Source: Enterococcus rotai
Lineage (GTDB): Bacteria; Bacillota; Bacilli; Lactobacillales; Enterococcaceae
DNA length: 64,000 bases
Direction: 5' to 3'
Assembly: GCF_001465345.1 (NCBI RefSeq)
Contig: NZ_CP013655.1
Span: 2,337,741 to 2,401,740, forward strand
In this document: positions 16,978 through 25,181 of the stretch, piece after piece
How positions within the stretch are numbered: position 1 is the stretch's first letter
Layout of the letters: each line of letters opens with the position of its first letter
Program-made: the position numbers and the translations under genes
Notes under the pieces: generated by a model
The model's database searches: none
Told to the model about the DNA's origin: nothing
What the model saw: the letters and a program-made list of their open reading frames with translations, nothing else

Positions 16978-17856
16978 ATGGAAGTAGTTATCCAACAACT
17001 AGTCAATGGACTTTTTCTAGGTAGTATTTATGCGCTATTGGCATTAGGGTACACAATGGTGTACGGAATCATCAAATTGATCAACTTTGCCCATGGAGAA
17101 ATCTATATGTTAGGTGGATTTATGGGGTATTTCTTTATTAATAAATTAAGTTTAGGGTTCTTCCCAGCCTTGATTTTATCAATGGTAGGAGCTGCCGTGA
17201 TCGGTGTTGTCATCGAGTTTTTAGCCTACCGACCACTAAGGAAATCAACAAGGATCGCTGCACTTATTACAGCAATCGGTGTGTCATTTTTATTACAAAA
17301 CGGCATGATTTATTGGTTAGGACCAGAAAAGAAATCATTTCCTCAAGCAATTGAATTTAAAAATTATCAACTAGGGTTTATCCAAATTTCAAATATTCAA
17401 GTTCTTATTTTAGTTATCTCCCTAGTGTTGATGATTGCCTTACAATTAATCGTCAAAAAAACAAAGATGGGAAAAGCAATGCGAGCAGTTTCAGTGGATG
17501 CGGATGCAGCACAATTGATGGGGATCAATGTCAATCGCACAATTTCATTTACATTTGCTTTAGGTTCAGCGTTAGCAGCAGCGGCAGGCATGCTGATAGG
17601 CTTGTATTATAATTCTATCGATCCAATGATGGGGGTTGTTCCAGGCCTTAAATCATTTGTTGCCGCAGTGTTAGGTGGGATTGGAATCATCCCTGGTGCA
17701 GCACTTGGTGGCTTTGTGATTGGTTTGTTAGAAACAATTACGATTGCACTTGGTTTTTCAGATTATAAAGATGCGGTGGTATACGCATTGTTAATCATCA
17801 TATTATTGATTCGTCCTGCTGGTATCCTCGGCAAGAACATCAAAGAGAAAGTGTAG
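16978..17856 (+). CDS. livH: Branched-chain amino acid ABC transporter permease LivH
   Basis: 292 residues from ATG 16978 (GGAAG eight bases upstream; a TTG at 16963 lacks a RBS). Very hydrophobic, about eight membrane helices, with the family opening 'QQLVNGLFLGSIYALLALGYTMVYGIIKLINFAHGE' present at residues 5-40 and the cytoplasmic EAA-like 'GKAMRAVSVDADAAQLMGINV' loop that contacts the ATPases. Forms the channel together with LivM. Confidence 0.94.
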   Translation: MEVVIQQLVNGLFLGSIYALLALGYTMVYGIIKLINFAHGEIYMLGGFMGYFFINKLSLGFFPALILSMVGAAVIGVVIEFLAYRPLRKSTRIAALITAIGVSFLLQNGMIYWLGPEKKSFPQAIEFKNYQLGFIQISNIQVLILVISLVLMIALQLIVKKTKMGKAMRAVSVDADAAQLMGINVNRTISFTFALGSALAAAAGMLIGLYYNSIDPMMGVVPGLKSFVAAVLGGIGIIPGAALGGFVIGLLETITIALGFSDYKDAVVYALLIIILLIRPAGILGKNIKEKV

Positions 17857-17865
17857 GTGGTAAGT

Positions 17866-18834
17866 ATGAAAAAGAATTTGAAATATAACTTCGTTTGGCT
17901 TTTACTTGCCGCATTAGCGTATGCTTTTATCTATGTATTATATGTTACAGGTGTTATTACACCATTCACTGAATATACCTTGATTACGATTGGAATCAAT
18001 ATTATGTTGGCGTTAGGATTGAATTTGATTATTGGTTTTTCAGGTCAGTTTTCTTTAGGGCATGCTGGTTTTATGGCAATCGGGGCTTATAGTGCAGCGA
18101 TCATGTCCGTTAAGTATCCTACAATGGGTGGTTTTTTTAGTGGGATTTTACTAGGAATCTTTTTATCTGGGATCGTGGCATTATTAGTTGGGATTCCAAC
18201 ATTGAGATTAAAAGGCGATTACTTAGCGATTGCAACTTTAGGAATTTCTGAGATTATTCGAATCATTATTATTAACATGAAAGATATCACGAATGGCCCT
18301 GCTGGAATCTTTGGTATTCCCCCAATGGTCAATTGGTCGATGGTTTTTGGATTTGTGGTTATTGTGACCTTGATTATTGTTAATTTTATTCACAGTGGAC
18401 CAGGACGCGCAACAATGGCAATCAGAGAAGATGAGATTGCGGCTGAATCAATGGGCGTTAATACGACTAAATATAAAGTAGTGGCGTTTATTATCGGTGC
18501 GGTTACAGCTAGTGTGGCAGGTGCTATTTATTCAAGTTATGTTCAAACGATTGCACCAAAAGATTTTGGCTTTATGAAGTCAATTGATATTCTGATCATC
18601 GTGGTTTTTGGTGGTATCGGTAGTGTGACAGGTACCTTTATTGCAGCCATTGTACTAGGAATTTTGAATATGTTTTTACAAGATGCAGGTGCATTAAGAA
18701 TGATCATTTATGCATTGGCCTTGATCATTATCATGATTTTTAAACCAGGTGGATTACTTGGAACCTGGGAATTTTCAGTAAAAAAAATCTTCAAGAAAAA
18801 GGAGGATAAAACAAATGCCTCTATTGAACGTTAA
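17866..18834 (+). CDS. livM: Branched-chain amino acid ABC transporter permease LivM
   Basis: 322 residues from ATG 17866; GTG 17857 is in frame but overlaps the RBS (TAGGTGG). Family blocks: 'LALGLNLIIGFSGQFSLGHAGF', 'GIPTLRLKGDYLAIATLG' and the coupling loop 'GRATMAIREDEIAAESMGVN' near residue 180. About eight helices, lysine-rich cytoplasmic C-terminus. Nine bases separate it from livH, and its last 20 bases overlap livG, so the genes are translationally coupled. Function is the second transmembrane subunit of the BCAA importer. Confidence 0.94.
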   Translation: MKKNLKYNFVWLLLAALAYAFIYVLYVTGVITPFTEYTLITIGINIMLALGLNLIIGFSGQFSLGHAGFMAIGAYSAAIMSVKYPTMGGFFSGILLGIFLSGIVALLVGIPTLRLKGDYLAIATLGISEIIRIIIINMKDITNGPAGIFGIPPMVNWSMVFGFVVIVTLIIVNFIHSGPGRATMAIREDEIAAESMGVNTTKYKVVAFIIGAVTASVAGAIYSSYVQTIAPKDFGFMKSIDILIIVVFGGIGSVTGTFIAAIVLGILNMFLQDAGALRMIIYALALIIIMIFKPGGLLGTWEFSVKKIFKKKEDKTNASIER

Positions 18835-19591
18835 GAACTTAACAAAAAATTTCGGAGGGCTAGCTGCCGTTTCAAATGTCAATCTTTCTTTAGAAACCAA
18901 TGAATTGATTGGCTTGATCGGTCCTAATGGTGCTGGTAAAACAACGTTGTTTAATCTTTTGACCGGTGTTTATGAACCAAGTGAAGGGACCGTGACGTTA
19001 GACGTTTTAGGGAAAGAACATGTCTTAAACGGAATGAAACCCTATCATATTGCCGATATGGGCTTAAGCAGAACCTTCCAAAATATTCGTTTATTTAAAG
19101 ATTTGACGGTTATGGATAATGTGTTGATCGCAATGAATAGTAAAAATAAAGAAGGCATCCTATCAAGTATTTTACGTTTGCCAAGTTTTTATAAAAAAGA
19201 AGCAGAAATGGAAAAGAAAGTACTAGAGCTGTTAGCAATTTTTGGCTTAGAGGATAAAGTTCAAACTCTAGCAAAAAATCTTCCTTATGGGGAACAAAGG
19301 CGTTTAGAAATTGTGCGTGCGTTAGCAACACAGCCTAAAGTATTATTTTTAGATGAACCGGCAGCTGGAATGAATCCACAAGAAACGGCGGATTTAACCG
19401 AACTAATCAGGAAAATCCAAAAAGAATTTCAAATAACAATTGTGTTGATCGAGCATGATATGAGTTTAGTCATGGAAGTTTGTCAAAGAATTTATGTGTT
19501 AGAATACGGCAGAATCATTGCTGAAGGGGAACCGGAAACAATCAAAAACGATCCTCGTGTAATCGAAGCATATCTTGGGGGGGAACTATAA
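18815..19591 (+). CDS. livG: Branched-chain amino acid ABC transporter ATP-binding protein LivG
   Basis: 258 residues, ATG with AAGGAGG upstream inside the end of livM. Walker A 'GPNGAGKTT', LivG-type 'LSRTFQNIRLF', Walker B 'VLFLDEPAAGMNP' and switch His in 'IEHDMSLV'. The signature loop reads 'LPYGEQRRLEI', i.e. a Leu-Pro-Tyr variant of LSGGQ, which is usual for LivG proteins. One of two ATPases powering the importer from the cytoplasmic side. Stop and next start overlap by one base (19591). Confidence 0.94.
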   Translation: MPLLNVKNLTKNFGGLAAVSNVNLSLETNELIGLIGPNGAGKTTLFNLLTGVYEPSEGTVTLDVLGKEHVLNGMKPYHIADMGLSRTFQNIRLFKDLTVMDNVLIAMNSKNKEGILSSILRLPSFYKKEAEMEKKVLELLAIFGLEDKVQTLAKNLPYGEQRRLEIVRALATQPKVLFLDEPAAGMNPQETADLTELIRKIQKEFQITIVLIEHDMSLVMEVCQRIYVLEYGRIIAEGEPETIKNDPRVIEAYLGGEL

Positions 19592-20292
19592 TGTTAACAA
19601 TCGAAAATTTATCCGTTCATTATGGCGTAATCCAAGCTGTTCGTGACGTTAGTTTTAATGTAAAACAAGGTGAAATCGTATCATTGATCGGTGCCAATGG
19701 GGCTGGGAAAACGACGATTTTAAGGACGATTTCCGGATTGAATCGACCCTCAAATGGGACGATCACTTTTGAAGGGCAACTGATCCAAAAAATGCTTCCA
19801 CAAAAAATTGTTGCCTCAGGATTGTGTCAAGTTCCGGAAGGTCGCCATGTTTTTGCTGGATTAACAGTTCAGGAAAATTTAGAAATGGGTGCCTTTTTGA
19901 GAAAAGATGGCGAGCTAAAGCAAGATTATGAGATGATTTTTGAACGATTTCCTATTTTGAAAGAACGGAAGAATCAAGATGCTGCTACTTTATCAGGTGG
20001 AGAACAACAAATGTTGGCTATGGGACGAGCGCTGATGTCCAAACCAAGATTATTGCTATTGGATGAACCATCGATGGGCTTAGCCCCCATTTTTATTCAA
20101 GAAATTTTTAATATCATAAAAGAAATCAATAAACAAGGAACAACCGTTTTACTAATTGAACAAAATGCTAAAATGGCACTTTCCATTGCAGATCGAGGCT
20201 ATGTTTTAGAAACGGGCGAAGTTGTTTTAAGCGGTCCAGGAAAAGAGCTTCTTGAAAGTGAAGAAGTTAAAAAAGCCTATCTAGGAGGATAA
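19591..20292 (+). CDS. livF: Branched-chain amino acid ABC transporter ATP-binding protein LivF
   Basis: 233 residues. Walker A 'GANGAGKTT', signature 'LSGGEQQML', Walker B 'LLLLDEPSMGLAP' (the hallmark of LivF) and 'LIEQNAKMAL' around the switch region. Second ATPase of the LivFGHM complex. Overlaps livG by one base and is followed four bases later by the CBS-ACT gene, which has its own AGGAGG RBS at the livF 3' end. Confidence 0.94.
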   Translation: MLTIENLSVHYGVIQAVRDVSFNVKQGEIVSLIGANGAGKTTILRTISGLNRPSNGTITFEGQLIQKMLPQKIVASGLCQVPEGRHVFAGLTVQENLEMGAFLRKDGELKQDYEMIFERFPILKERKNQDAATLSGGEQQMLAMGRALMSKPRLLLLDEPSMGLAPIFIQEIFNIIKEINKQGTTVLLIEQNAKMALSIADRGYVLETGEVVLSGPGKELLESEEVKKAYLGG

Positions 20293-20296
20293 AAGC

Positions 20297-20950
20297 ATGA
20301 GTGTAAGTGATTTTATGACAAAAAATTTAGTCGTTGCTCAACCGGAAATGAAGATTTTTGATGCAGTAGATTTGATGAAAAAAAACAATATTCATCGTTT
20401 ACCCGTAGTTAAAAATGAGCGCATAATTGGATTGATCACAGAAGGCACGATTCAATCTGCAATGCCGTCAAAAGCTACTAGCTTAAGCGTTTATGAAGTA
20501 AATTATCTACTTAACAAGACGACAGTAGCAGATATCATGGTAAAAGAGGTTCAAACCATTGAACCCGCCGCTTCTTTAGAAGATGGTATTTTTAAAATGC
20601 GTCAAAATAATATTGGTGTATTGCCTGTTGTAGACGGAAATGAGATGCTAGTCGGAATTATTACAAATAACGATATTTTCGATGCATTCTTAAAAATCAC
20701 AGGCTACAACGATGGTGGGACGCGTGTTCAACTGCGCATTCCAGAAGACCACAAAGGCATTTTAGCGGATATCTCAAAGTTGCTAGCCGATAATGATTTT
20801 AGCATTTTGACGGTTGTCGTAAATCGTAAAGAGTTAGAAACCGTTATTGAGTTACAAATCGAAAGTCGTGAGACTAATCAAATTGAAAAAATTTTAAAAG
20901 AAGCTAATTATGATGTTTTTGAAGCAGTATTTATGTCAAAAAAAGTATAA
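20297..20950 (+). CDS. CBS-pair and ACT domain protein (AcuB-like) in the liv operon
   Basis: 217 residues. Two CBS motifs occupy residues 1-60 ('SVSDFMTKNLVVAQPEMKIFDAVDLM') and about 75-135 ('VADIMVKEVQTIEPAASL'); an ACT domain fills 142-214 ('TRVQLRIPEDHKGILADISKLL'). CBS pairs bind adenosyl nucleotides and ACT domains bind small ligands, often amino acids. The same architecture is called AcuB in Bacillus. Tight coupling to livF suggests it senses energy state and branched-chain amino acids to adjust transport or metabolism; this is inference. No membrane segment or DNA-binding domain. Confidence 0.85.
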   Translation: MSVSDFMTKNLVVAQPEMKIFDAVDLMKKNNIHRLPVVKNERIIGLITEGTIQSAMPSKATSLSVYEVNYLLNKTTVADIMVKEVQTIEPAASLEDGIFKMRQNNIGVLPVVDGNEMLVGIITNNDIFDAFLKITGYNDGGTRVQLRIPEDHKGILADISKLLADNDFSILTVVVNRKELETVIELQIESRETNQIEKILKEANYDVFEAVFMSKKV

Positions 20951-21071
20951 AAAGTCACTAATAGCAAGAATTCACCAGAAAATTTTTACTGAAAAAGAGT
21001 TTGACTATTATATTGGCATGTGATAGTTTTATATAGTGTGGTAAGGAGAATCTCTTTTAATCACAATCAAA

Positions 21072-21098
21072 TAGTAAAAGATTTAGCGTTTTACTATC
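21072..21098 (+). other. Hairpin in the leader of the sortase locus
   Basis: ATAGTAAAA and TTTTACTAT form a 9-bp stem in the 245-bp gap before the surface protein gene. A promoter-like TTGACT (21001) lies upstream, and a GTAAGGAGAA without a gene at about 21041. No T tract follows, so it is more likely a leader structure than a terminator. Confidence 0.4.
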
Positions 21099-21195
21099 TG
21101 TACATTATGTCCTAAAACAATAGGGGTTATTGTTGGTATGATTATTACAGAACATCTGTAATTAATTATAAATATTTAAGATAGGAGGAAAACAA

Positions 21196-21771
21196 ATGAA
21201 AAAAGTTATTGGATTTATCGTGGCTGTTGTTGCGATGGTAAGCTTTGCTACACCAGCTTCTGCTGATGGAGCTATTTCAACAACAGAACAGTCTATTCTT
21301 AATGAATTGAATGCTGGTGTAACAATCGGCGGTAAAAAATTCAATTTTGATGCGGCTGAAACAAACGCAGCTGCAAATCACTTGAAACGTGTTGATTTAA
21401 CACAAGCTCAAGCGGATGAGGCTGTAAAAAACATTCAAGCAGCACGTGGATTAGTTGAAAGTGTATCTGTTAATACATCAAGTGCTAATTCTCTTGCAAG
21501 TGCAATTAAATTATTGCCAGCTAACGTAATTTCTCAAGTACAAAATTACGCAGTTGCTGCTGGAAATGCTGTTGGCGTGAAAATTACTTTTGGTGGCGGA
21601 AGCTACTCAGCAGTAACAATCACAGATGCGAATGGCGCGCCTGTTTACAAAACTGGAACTCCAGTGAAAAACACAGGTTCTAATTACGCATTAAGCGGTA
21701 TTACTTTTGGCTCATTGATCGTAGCTGCAGCAGGTGCAGTATTCGTGAGCAGAAAGAACAAACTAGCATAA
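21196..21771 (+). CDS. Secreted surface protein, probable substrate of the adjacent sortase
   Basis: 191 residues, RBS ATAGGAGG. Signal peptide at 1-23 ends 'PASA' before 'DGAIS'. The middle is Ala/Asn-rich and predicted helical ('FDAAETNAAANHLKRVDLTQAQADEAV'), followed by a short strand-rich region. The C-terminus has a sorting-signal layout: 'PVKNTGSN', a 20-residue hydrophobic stretch, then 'SRKNKLA'. There is no LPXTG; an NTG is the only similar element. The gene ends one base before the sortase gene start, implying a dedicated pair. Function of the protein is unknown. Confidence 0.7.
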   Translation: MKKVIGFIVAVVAMVSFATPASADGAISTTEQSILNELNAGVTIGGKKFNFDAAETNAAANHLKRVDLTQAQADEAVKNIQAARGLVESVSVNTSSANSLASAIKLLPANVISQVQNYAVAAGNAVGVKITFGGGSYSAVTITDANGAPVYKTGTPVKNTGSNYALSGITFGSLIVAAAGAVFVSRKNKLA

Positions 21772-21772
21772 T

Positions 21773-22552
21773 ATGAAACAACTAAAAAGAGTAGGGGCAT
21801 TTATTTACATGCCTCTTCTCTTTATGTTTTTTGGCTATCTCATTATTTACATAATTGGCGCACCTGTCATTAATTTTGCTACTTCAGCAGTCGAATTGAT
21901 TTCACTGAATGATGCTCCGGATTTTGAACAAAAAGGGACGAACCTTTTTGAACAAAGAAATGCAACAAAAGAGCAAACAACATCAGGAAAAGTAACCGAT
22001 AAATCAGTAGATCAAACCACTGAGCAGACAACGGACCTCGTTGATCAAGAGTCAAAAGCAGCTGCGAATGGAAACGAAGTGACTAAAACGGGCGATTTAG
22101 CTTCTTCAAGTATGATCTATCCAGTAGGAGGAGATCAATTTGGTGAAGTAGTGATCGATAAAGTTGGAATTAATGAGCCATTATATTACGGAGATAGCGA
22201 AGAAATCTTGCGTTTAGGCGCAGGACAGTACATCGGCAGTATGATTCCAGGAGATCTTGGAGCGACGTTGATCGGCGGGCATAATCTGCCTTCTTTTGGG
22301 AAAATCTATTACTTAGAACCTGGTGATCAAGTCGAGGTCCATACTCATTATGGCGATTATACGTATCAAGTGACAGAAGTAAAGGTTGCGAATTATAAAG
22401 ACTCAGCAATCAATACAAAGTTAGGCGACCGTTCAAAAAGATCACTGATTCTTTATACTTGTTATCCATTAGATGCGATTGGTTTAACACCAGAACGTGT
22501 TTTTGTTTCTGCAGACTATGTATCTGGACCAATCATTGATGAGAAGTCATAA
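21773..22552 (+). CDS. Sortase, class D-like
   Basis: 259 residues. N-terminal membrane anchor (about 9-31), a 70-residue Gln/Thr/Asp-rich linker, then a sortase catalytic domain from about residue 115: 'FGEVVIDKVGINEPLYYG', catalytic His in 'LIGGHN', catalytic Cys in 'LILYTCYP' and Arg in 'ERVFV'. The domain length and TLXTC-type strand suggest class D rather than housekeeping class A. It should join the C-terminus of its substrate to the wall or to another protein on the outer membrane face. No clear RBS is visible because it starts right after the upstream stop, so translation is probably coupled. Confidence 0.85.
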   Translation: MKQLKRVGAFIYMPLLFMFFGYLIIYIIGAPVINFATSAVELISLNDAPDFEQKGTNLFEQRNATKEQTTSGKVTDKSVDQTTEQTTDLVDQESKAAANGNEVTKTGDLASSSMIYPVGGDQFGEVVIDKVGINEPLYYGDSEEILRLGAGQYIGSMIPGDLGATLIGGHNLPSFGKIYYLEPGDQVEVHTHYGDYTYQVTEVKVANYKDSAINTKLGDRSKRSLILYTCYPLDAIGLTPERVFVSADYVSGPIIDEKS

Positions 22553-22570
22553 AGGAGGAGAACCCGTCAG

Positions 22571-23425
22571 ATGAAAAAAAGTGGTCATTTAATGAAAACT
22601 ATCTCTCGCTATTTCATTGCTTTCTTATCTTCTGTATTTTTGTTTGCCTTTTTGATTTTATTGACCTTACGATTGACACTTTTTAGTGAAGGCTATATCG
22701 AAAAACAAGCAGTTAAAGCAGACTATTATTCAGAGTTGACTGAAGAAATCAATCGACAAATTGAAAATAGCGCTTTAGGAAGTAACATTCCAGAAGGTGT
22801 ATTGCATCAATCAATCAGCAAAGAGTTAGTAAAAAAAGATGTAGATGCCTATTTTAAAGCGATGTACAATACTGGGACAAAATATTCGATTTCTAATGAA
22901 AAAGAGATTCAAACAACTGTTTCAACAGCAATCAGTCATTATATGAATGAGAAGGGCATCCAGACAACACCAGAATCAGAGGCGGCTGTCACGGGACTTT
23001 CAGAGAATGCTGTGAAAATTTATAAAGGCTATGTTGAGCTGCCGTTTTTAGTTTCTTACGGACGGAAAGTGATGAATTATAAATCAACATTAGTTATTTT
23101 TATGGTTGTTTGTGGTGTTTTATGGGCTTTACTAAGCTTTTCTCTCTATTCTTCGTTAAGAGGGTATGTCCATCGTTTATTTAGATACTGGGCTTATGTT
23201 TGGGTTGGTAGTGGCTTGATGATGCTTGTAGCTCCGGCAATTATCCTAATTCAGGGTACTTTAACGAGGCTTGGTATTCAGTCTAAGGCCATGTATGACT
23301 TTATCCAAACCTACTTATCAAGTTTTTTATGGCTTTTTATCGTTGTAGGAGCTGTTTCGATTGTAGCAGGTATTGTCTTTGGCTTACTTAGTGAAGTGAA
23401 GAGAAAGCAATTATTTAGTGTTTAA
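22571..23425 (+). CDS. Membrane protein of the sortase locus
   Basis: 284 residues, RBS AAAGGAGG. One N-terminal helix (about 10-33), an extracytoplasmic helical domain (about 35-165: 'KADYYSELTEEINRQIENSA', 'ISKELVKKDVDAYFKAMY'), then three further helices around 172-195, 208-230 and 245-272, ending in a basic cytoplasmic tail. I recognise no named family. Cotranscribed with the sortase and its substrate, it may present the substrate or receive it. A terminator follows. Confidence 0.65.
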   Translation: MKKSGHLMKTISRYFIAFLSSVFLFAFLILLTLRLTLFSEGYIEKQAVKADYYSELTEEINRQIENSALGSNIPEGVLHQSISKELVKKDVDAYFKAMYNTGTKYSISNEKEIQTTVSTAISHYMNEKGIQTTPESEAAVTGLSENAVKIYKGYVELPFLVSYGRKVMNYKSTLVIFMVVCGVLWALLSFSLYSSLRGYVHRLFRYWAYVWVGSGLMMLVAPAIILIQGTLTRLGIQSKAMYDFIQTYLSSFLWLFIVVGAVSIVAGIVFGLLSEVKRKQLFSV

Positions 23426-23439
23426 ACTTAGAACAATTT

Positions 23440-23480
23440 GTGGAACAAAACGAAACTCGTTTTGCTCCACTTTCTTTTTT
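23440..23480 (+). terminator. Terminator of the sortase operon
   Basis: GTGGAACAAAACG / CGTTTTGCTCCAC 13-bp stem with one wobble, loop AAACT, followed by a T-rich run. Confidence 0.85.
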
Positions 23481-23520
23481 TCGTGTAACGTGATACCATA
23501 GATGCTTGGGAGGGATGAAG

Positions 23521-23754
23521 ATGTCAAAGAAAAATAAAGATATAGAAGTAAAAATTGAAGAAACTGAAAAAAAAATCAATGGTGAGACAATTACAGTGAG
23601 TACTTTAACGATTGGCAAAAAAGAAATCGGTCAAGTTCTTGCACAAGAAGCAAAAAAATTTGCGGTTGTGATCGATGGACGCAATGAAGCGACTGTGAAA
23701 ACGCTTGATGAAGCGATCGAATACGTGATTCGCCAATGGAATTTAAACGACTAA
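23521..23754 (+). CDS. DUF2969 family protein
   Basis: 77 residues from ATG 23521 behind GGGAGGGATG; an ATG at 23506 in the same frame overlaps the RBS. Sequence 'KNKDIEVKIEETEKK', 'VSTLTIGKKEIGQVL' and the C-terminal 'TVKTLDEAIEYVIRQWNLND' match the small DUF2969 family of Lactobacillales. Soluble, cytoplasmic, function unknown. Lies directly upstream of two tRNA genes that have their own promoter. Confidence 0.8.
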   Translation: MSKKNKDIEVKIEETEKKINGETITVSTLTIGKKEIGQVLAQEAKKFAVVIDGRNEATVKTLDEAIEYVIRQWNLND

Positions 23755-23784
23755 AATAAATAACAACTTTTTTTCGAAAAAGGC

Positions 23785-23813
23785 TTGCATTTTTGTTAAA
23801 AGTTTTGTATTAT
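23785..23813 (+). promoter_or_regulatory. tRNA operon promoter
   Basis: -35 TTGCAT (23785-23790), 17 bp, -10 TATTAT (23808-23813); 33 bp before tRNA-Tyr. Confidence 0.65.
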
Positions 23814-23845
23814 AACTAAGTCAGGTTTGTTACTAAAAACCTTTT

Positions 23846-23926
23846 GGAGGAATAGCGAAGTGGCTAAACGCGACGGACTGTAAATCCGTTCCTTAGGGTT
23901 CAGTGGTTCGAATCCACTTTCCTCCA
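23846..23926 (+). tRNA. tRNA-Tyr (anticodon GTA)
   Basis: 81-nt class II tRNA. Acceptor GGAGGAA / TTCCTCC with discriminator A, anticodon loop CTGTAAA carrying GTA, a long variable arm (CCGTTCCTTAGGG region) and T arm GTGGTTCGAATCCAC. CCA is not encoded. Forms one transcript with the tRNA-Gln gene 10 bases downstream. Confidence 0.95.
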
Positions 23927-23936
23927 TTTCAACCTT

Positions 23937-24008
23937 TGGGGTATAGCCAAGCGGTAAGGCAACAGGTTTTGATCCTGTCATGCGTTGGTTCGAATCCAGC
24001 TACCCCAG
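23937..24008 (+). tRNA. tRNA-Gln (anticodon TTG)
   Basis: 72-nt tRNA. Acceptor TGGGGTA / TACCCCA with discriminator G, anticodon TTG within TTTTGAT, T loop GTTCGAATC. CCA not encoded. Followed by a terminator. Confidence 0.95.
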
Positions 24009-24017
24009 TTTTTTTAT

Positions 24018-24049
24018 GAGAACAACTCACTATGAGTTGTTCTTTTTTT
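24018..24049 (+). terminator. Terminator of the tRNA pair
   Basis: AGAACAACTCA / TGAGTTGTTCT stem with loop CTA and a seven-T tail. Confidence 0.9.
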
Positions 24050-24130
24050 GTCTAAAAAATCAGGGTGACTTCTGTTCTCTTTTTTCAAAATATGTGATAA
24101 AGTGGATAAAAAGCATGAGGAGTGAACCCG

Positions 24131-24316
24131 ATGAATATTAAAGACAAAATAACTGAAACGGCAGAAAGAGTCTATGACTTAGCACGTGAAGGTAAATATG
24201 ATGTGAAGGTCAATCTTTTTTCTAAAAAGAACAGTAAAGATAAAGCGACAGGTATCCAAGTTGTATCTACTCGAGATACAGCACATACAAAAAAATGGCG
24301 TGCTAAAAACCGCTAA
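24131..24316 (+). CDS. Small conserved hypothetical protein
   Basis: 61 residues from ATG 24131; GAGGAG sits nine bases upstream and GTG 24122 overlaps it. Basic overall ('MNIKDKITETAERVYDLAREGKY' shows an amphipathic helix at the N-terminus; the end 'HTKKWRAKNR' is strongly basic). No signal peptide or membrane helix. I do not recognise the family. Single-gene transcript ended by a strong hairpin shared with the converging tetR gene. Confidence 0.6.
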   Translation: MNIKDKITETAERVYDLAREGKYDVKVNLFSKKNSKDKATGIQVVSTRDTAHTKKWRAKNR

Positions 24317-24324
24317 ATTAATCA

Positions 24325-24368
24325 TAGGCTAAAACAACATCGATTATTTGTTGTTTTAGCCTATTTTC
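24325..24368. terminator. Bidirectional terminator
   Basis: ATAGGCTAAAACAACA and TGTTGTTTTAGCCTAT form a 16-bp perfect stem with an 8-base loop between converging genes. Confidence 0.9.
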
Positions 24369-24380
24369 CTTTAATCTGGG

Positions 24381-24989
24381 TTATTTATCGATTTCTAGGC
24401 CCAGAACGGTCAGGTGACCGTTTCCAACCAGTTTAATAACAAGTCTAGCCAGATGGTTTGGCGACATGTCTGTGTCACTTGTGATCCACCAATGTAGGGT
24501 ACCAATGAAGATAGAAGTCATATATTCAATGATAAAATCAATCGGTACTTCAATATCATTCTCCGTAATTTTCAACTTAGAAAAGATATCCGCATATTTT
24601 TCATAAATGATATCTGCTAACTTCTTGCGTAACAATTCATTTGAACTTCCATCCATGATCGTCAAAAAAAATTTTTTGTTTTTTTGAATATTAATATAAA
24701 TGTGGGTGAGTAAGAATTCTATCTGTTTTACTTTGATGCGATTGCTGACGATGATCTGCTCCGTATCAATAACAGAAGTGAAAGCATTGATTGCAAAATC
24801 AAAAATTTGTTCATAAAGGTCTTGTTTGTCTTTGAAGTGAGCATAGAAAGTCGCACGATTGATCATTGCTTCGTCGGCGATGTCTTGAATCGTTATACAG
24901 TCATATCCTTTTTCCTCGACTAAGTGAAAGAAAGCTTCGATAATCATTTTGTGTGTTCGTTTTACTCGGAGGTCAGTTTTCTTTGACAT
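24381..24989 (-). CDS. TetR/AcrR-family transcriptional regulator
   Basis: 202 residues. N-terminal TetR helix-turn-helix at about 10-57 ('TIQDIADEAMINRATFYAHFKDKQDLYEQI'), then an all-helical ligand/dimer domain of the TetR_C type found in Firmicute regulators ('DFIIEYMTSIFIGTLHWWI'). It is divergent from the giant dehydratase-activase gene across 192 bp, so it most likely controls that gene and itself. RBS GGAAAT on its strand is modest. Ligand unknown. Confidence 0.85.
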   Translation of the reverse strand: MSKKTDLRVKRTHKMIIEAFFHLVEEKGYDCITIQDIADEAMINRATFYAHFKDKQDLYEQIFDFAINAFTSVIDTEQIIVSNRIKVKQIEFLLTHIYINIQKNKKFFLTIMDGSSNELLRKKLADIIYEKYADIFSKLKITENDIEVPIDFIIEYMTSIFIGTLHWWITSDTDMSPNHLARLVIKLVGNGHLTVLGLEIDK

Positions 24990-25131
24990 AAAAATTTCCT
25001 TTCGAAATAATCAACAGTTTTTAAAAGTTTGTTGCTTATCTCACAAATTTGGGTGTTTTGCTTGTTGCATTTAAATTAGAATCTTTCTAAAATATACATA
25101 AGTATTATATCAGACACCTTGTAGGATAATC

Positions 25132-25147
25132 AACAAAGTGTTGTGAA
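25132..25147. promoter_or_regulatory. Candidate operator between tetR and the activase gene
   Basis: CAACA AAG TGTTG palindrome (flanked as TCAACA...TGTTGTGA) about 40 bases before the activase start. TetR-family operators are palindromes of this sort, but here only five base pairs per arm are perfect, so this is tentative. Confidence 0.35.
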
Positions 25148-25181
25148 ATAAAAGGATATGGATTATAAGGAGATCAAACGT

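Noticed and set aside
24122-24130. GTG start three codons upstream of the small gene at 24131
   Set aside because: It overlaps the RBS GAGGAG, leaving no spacing.
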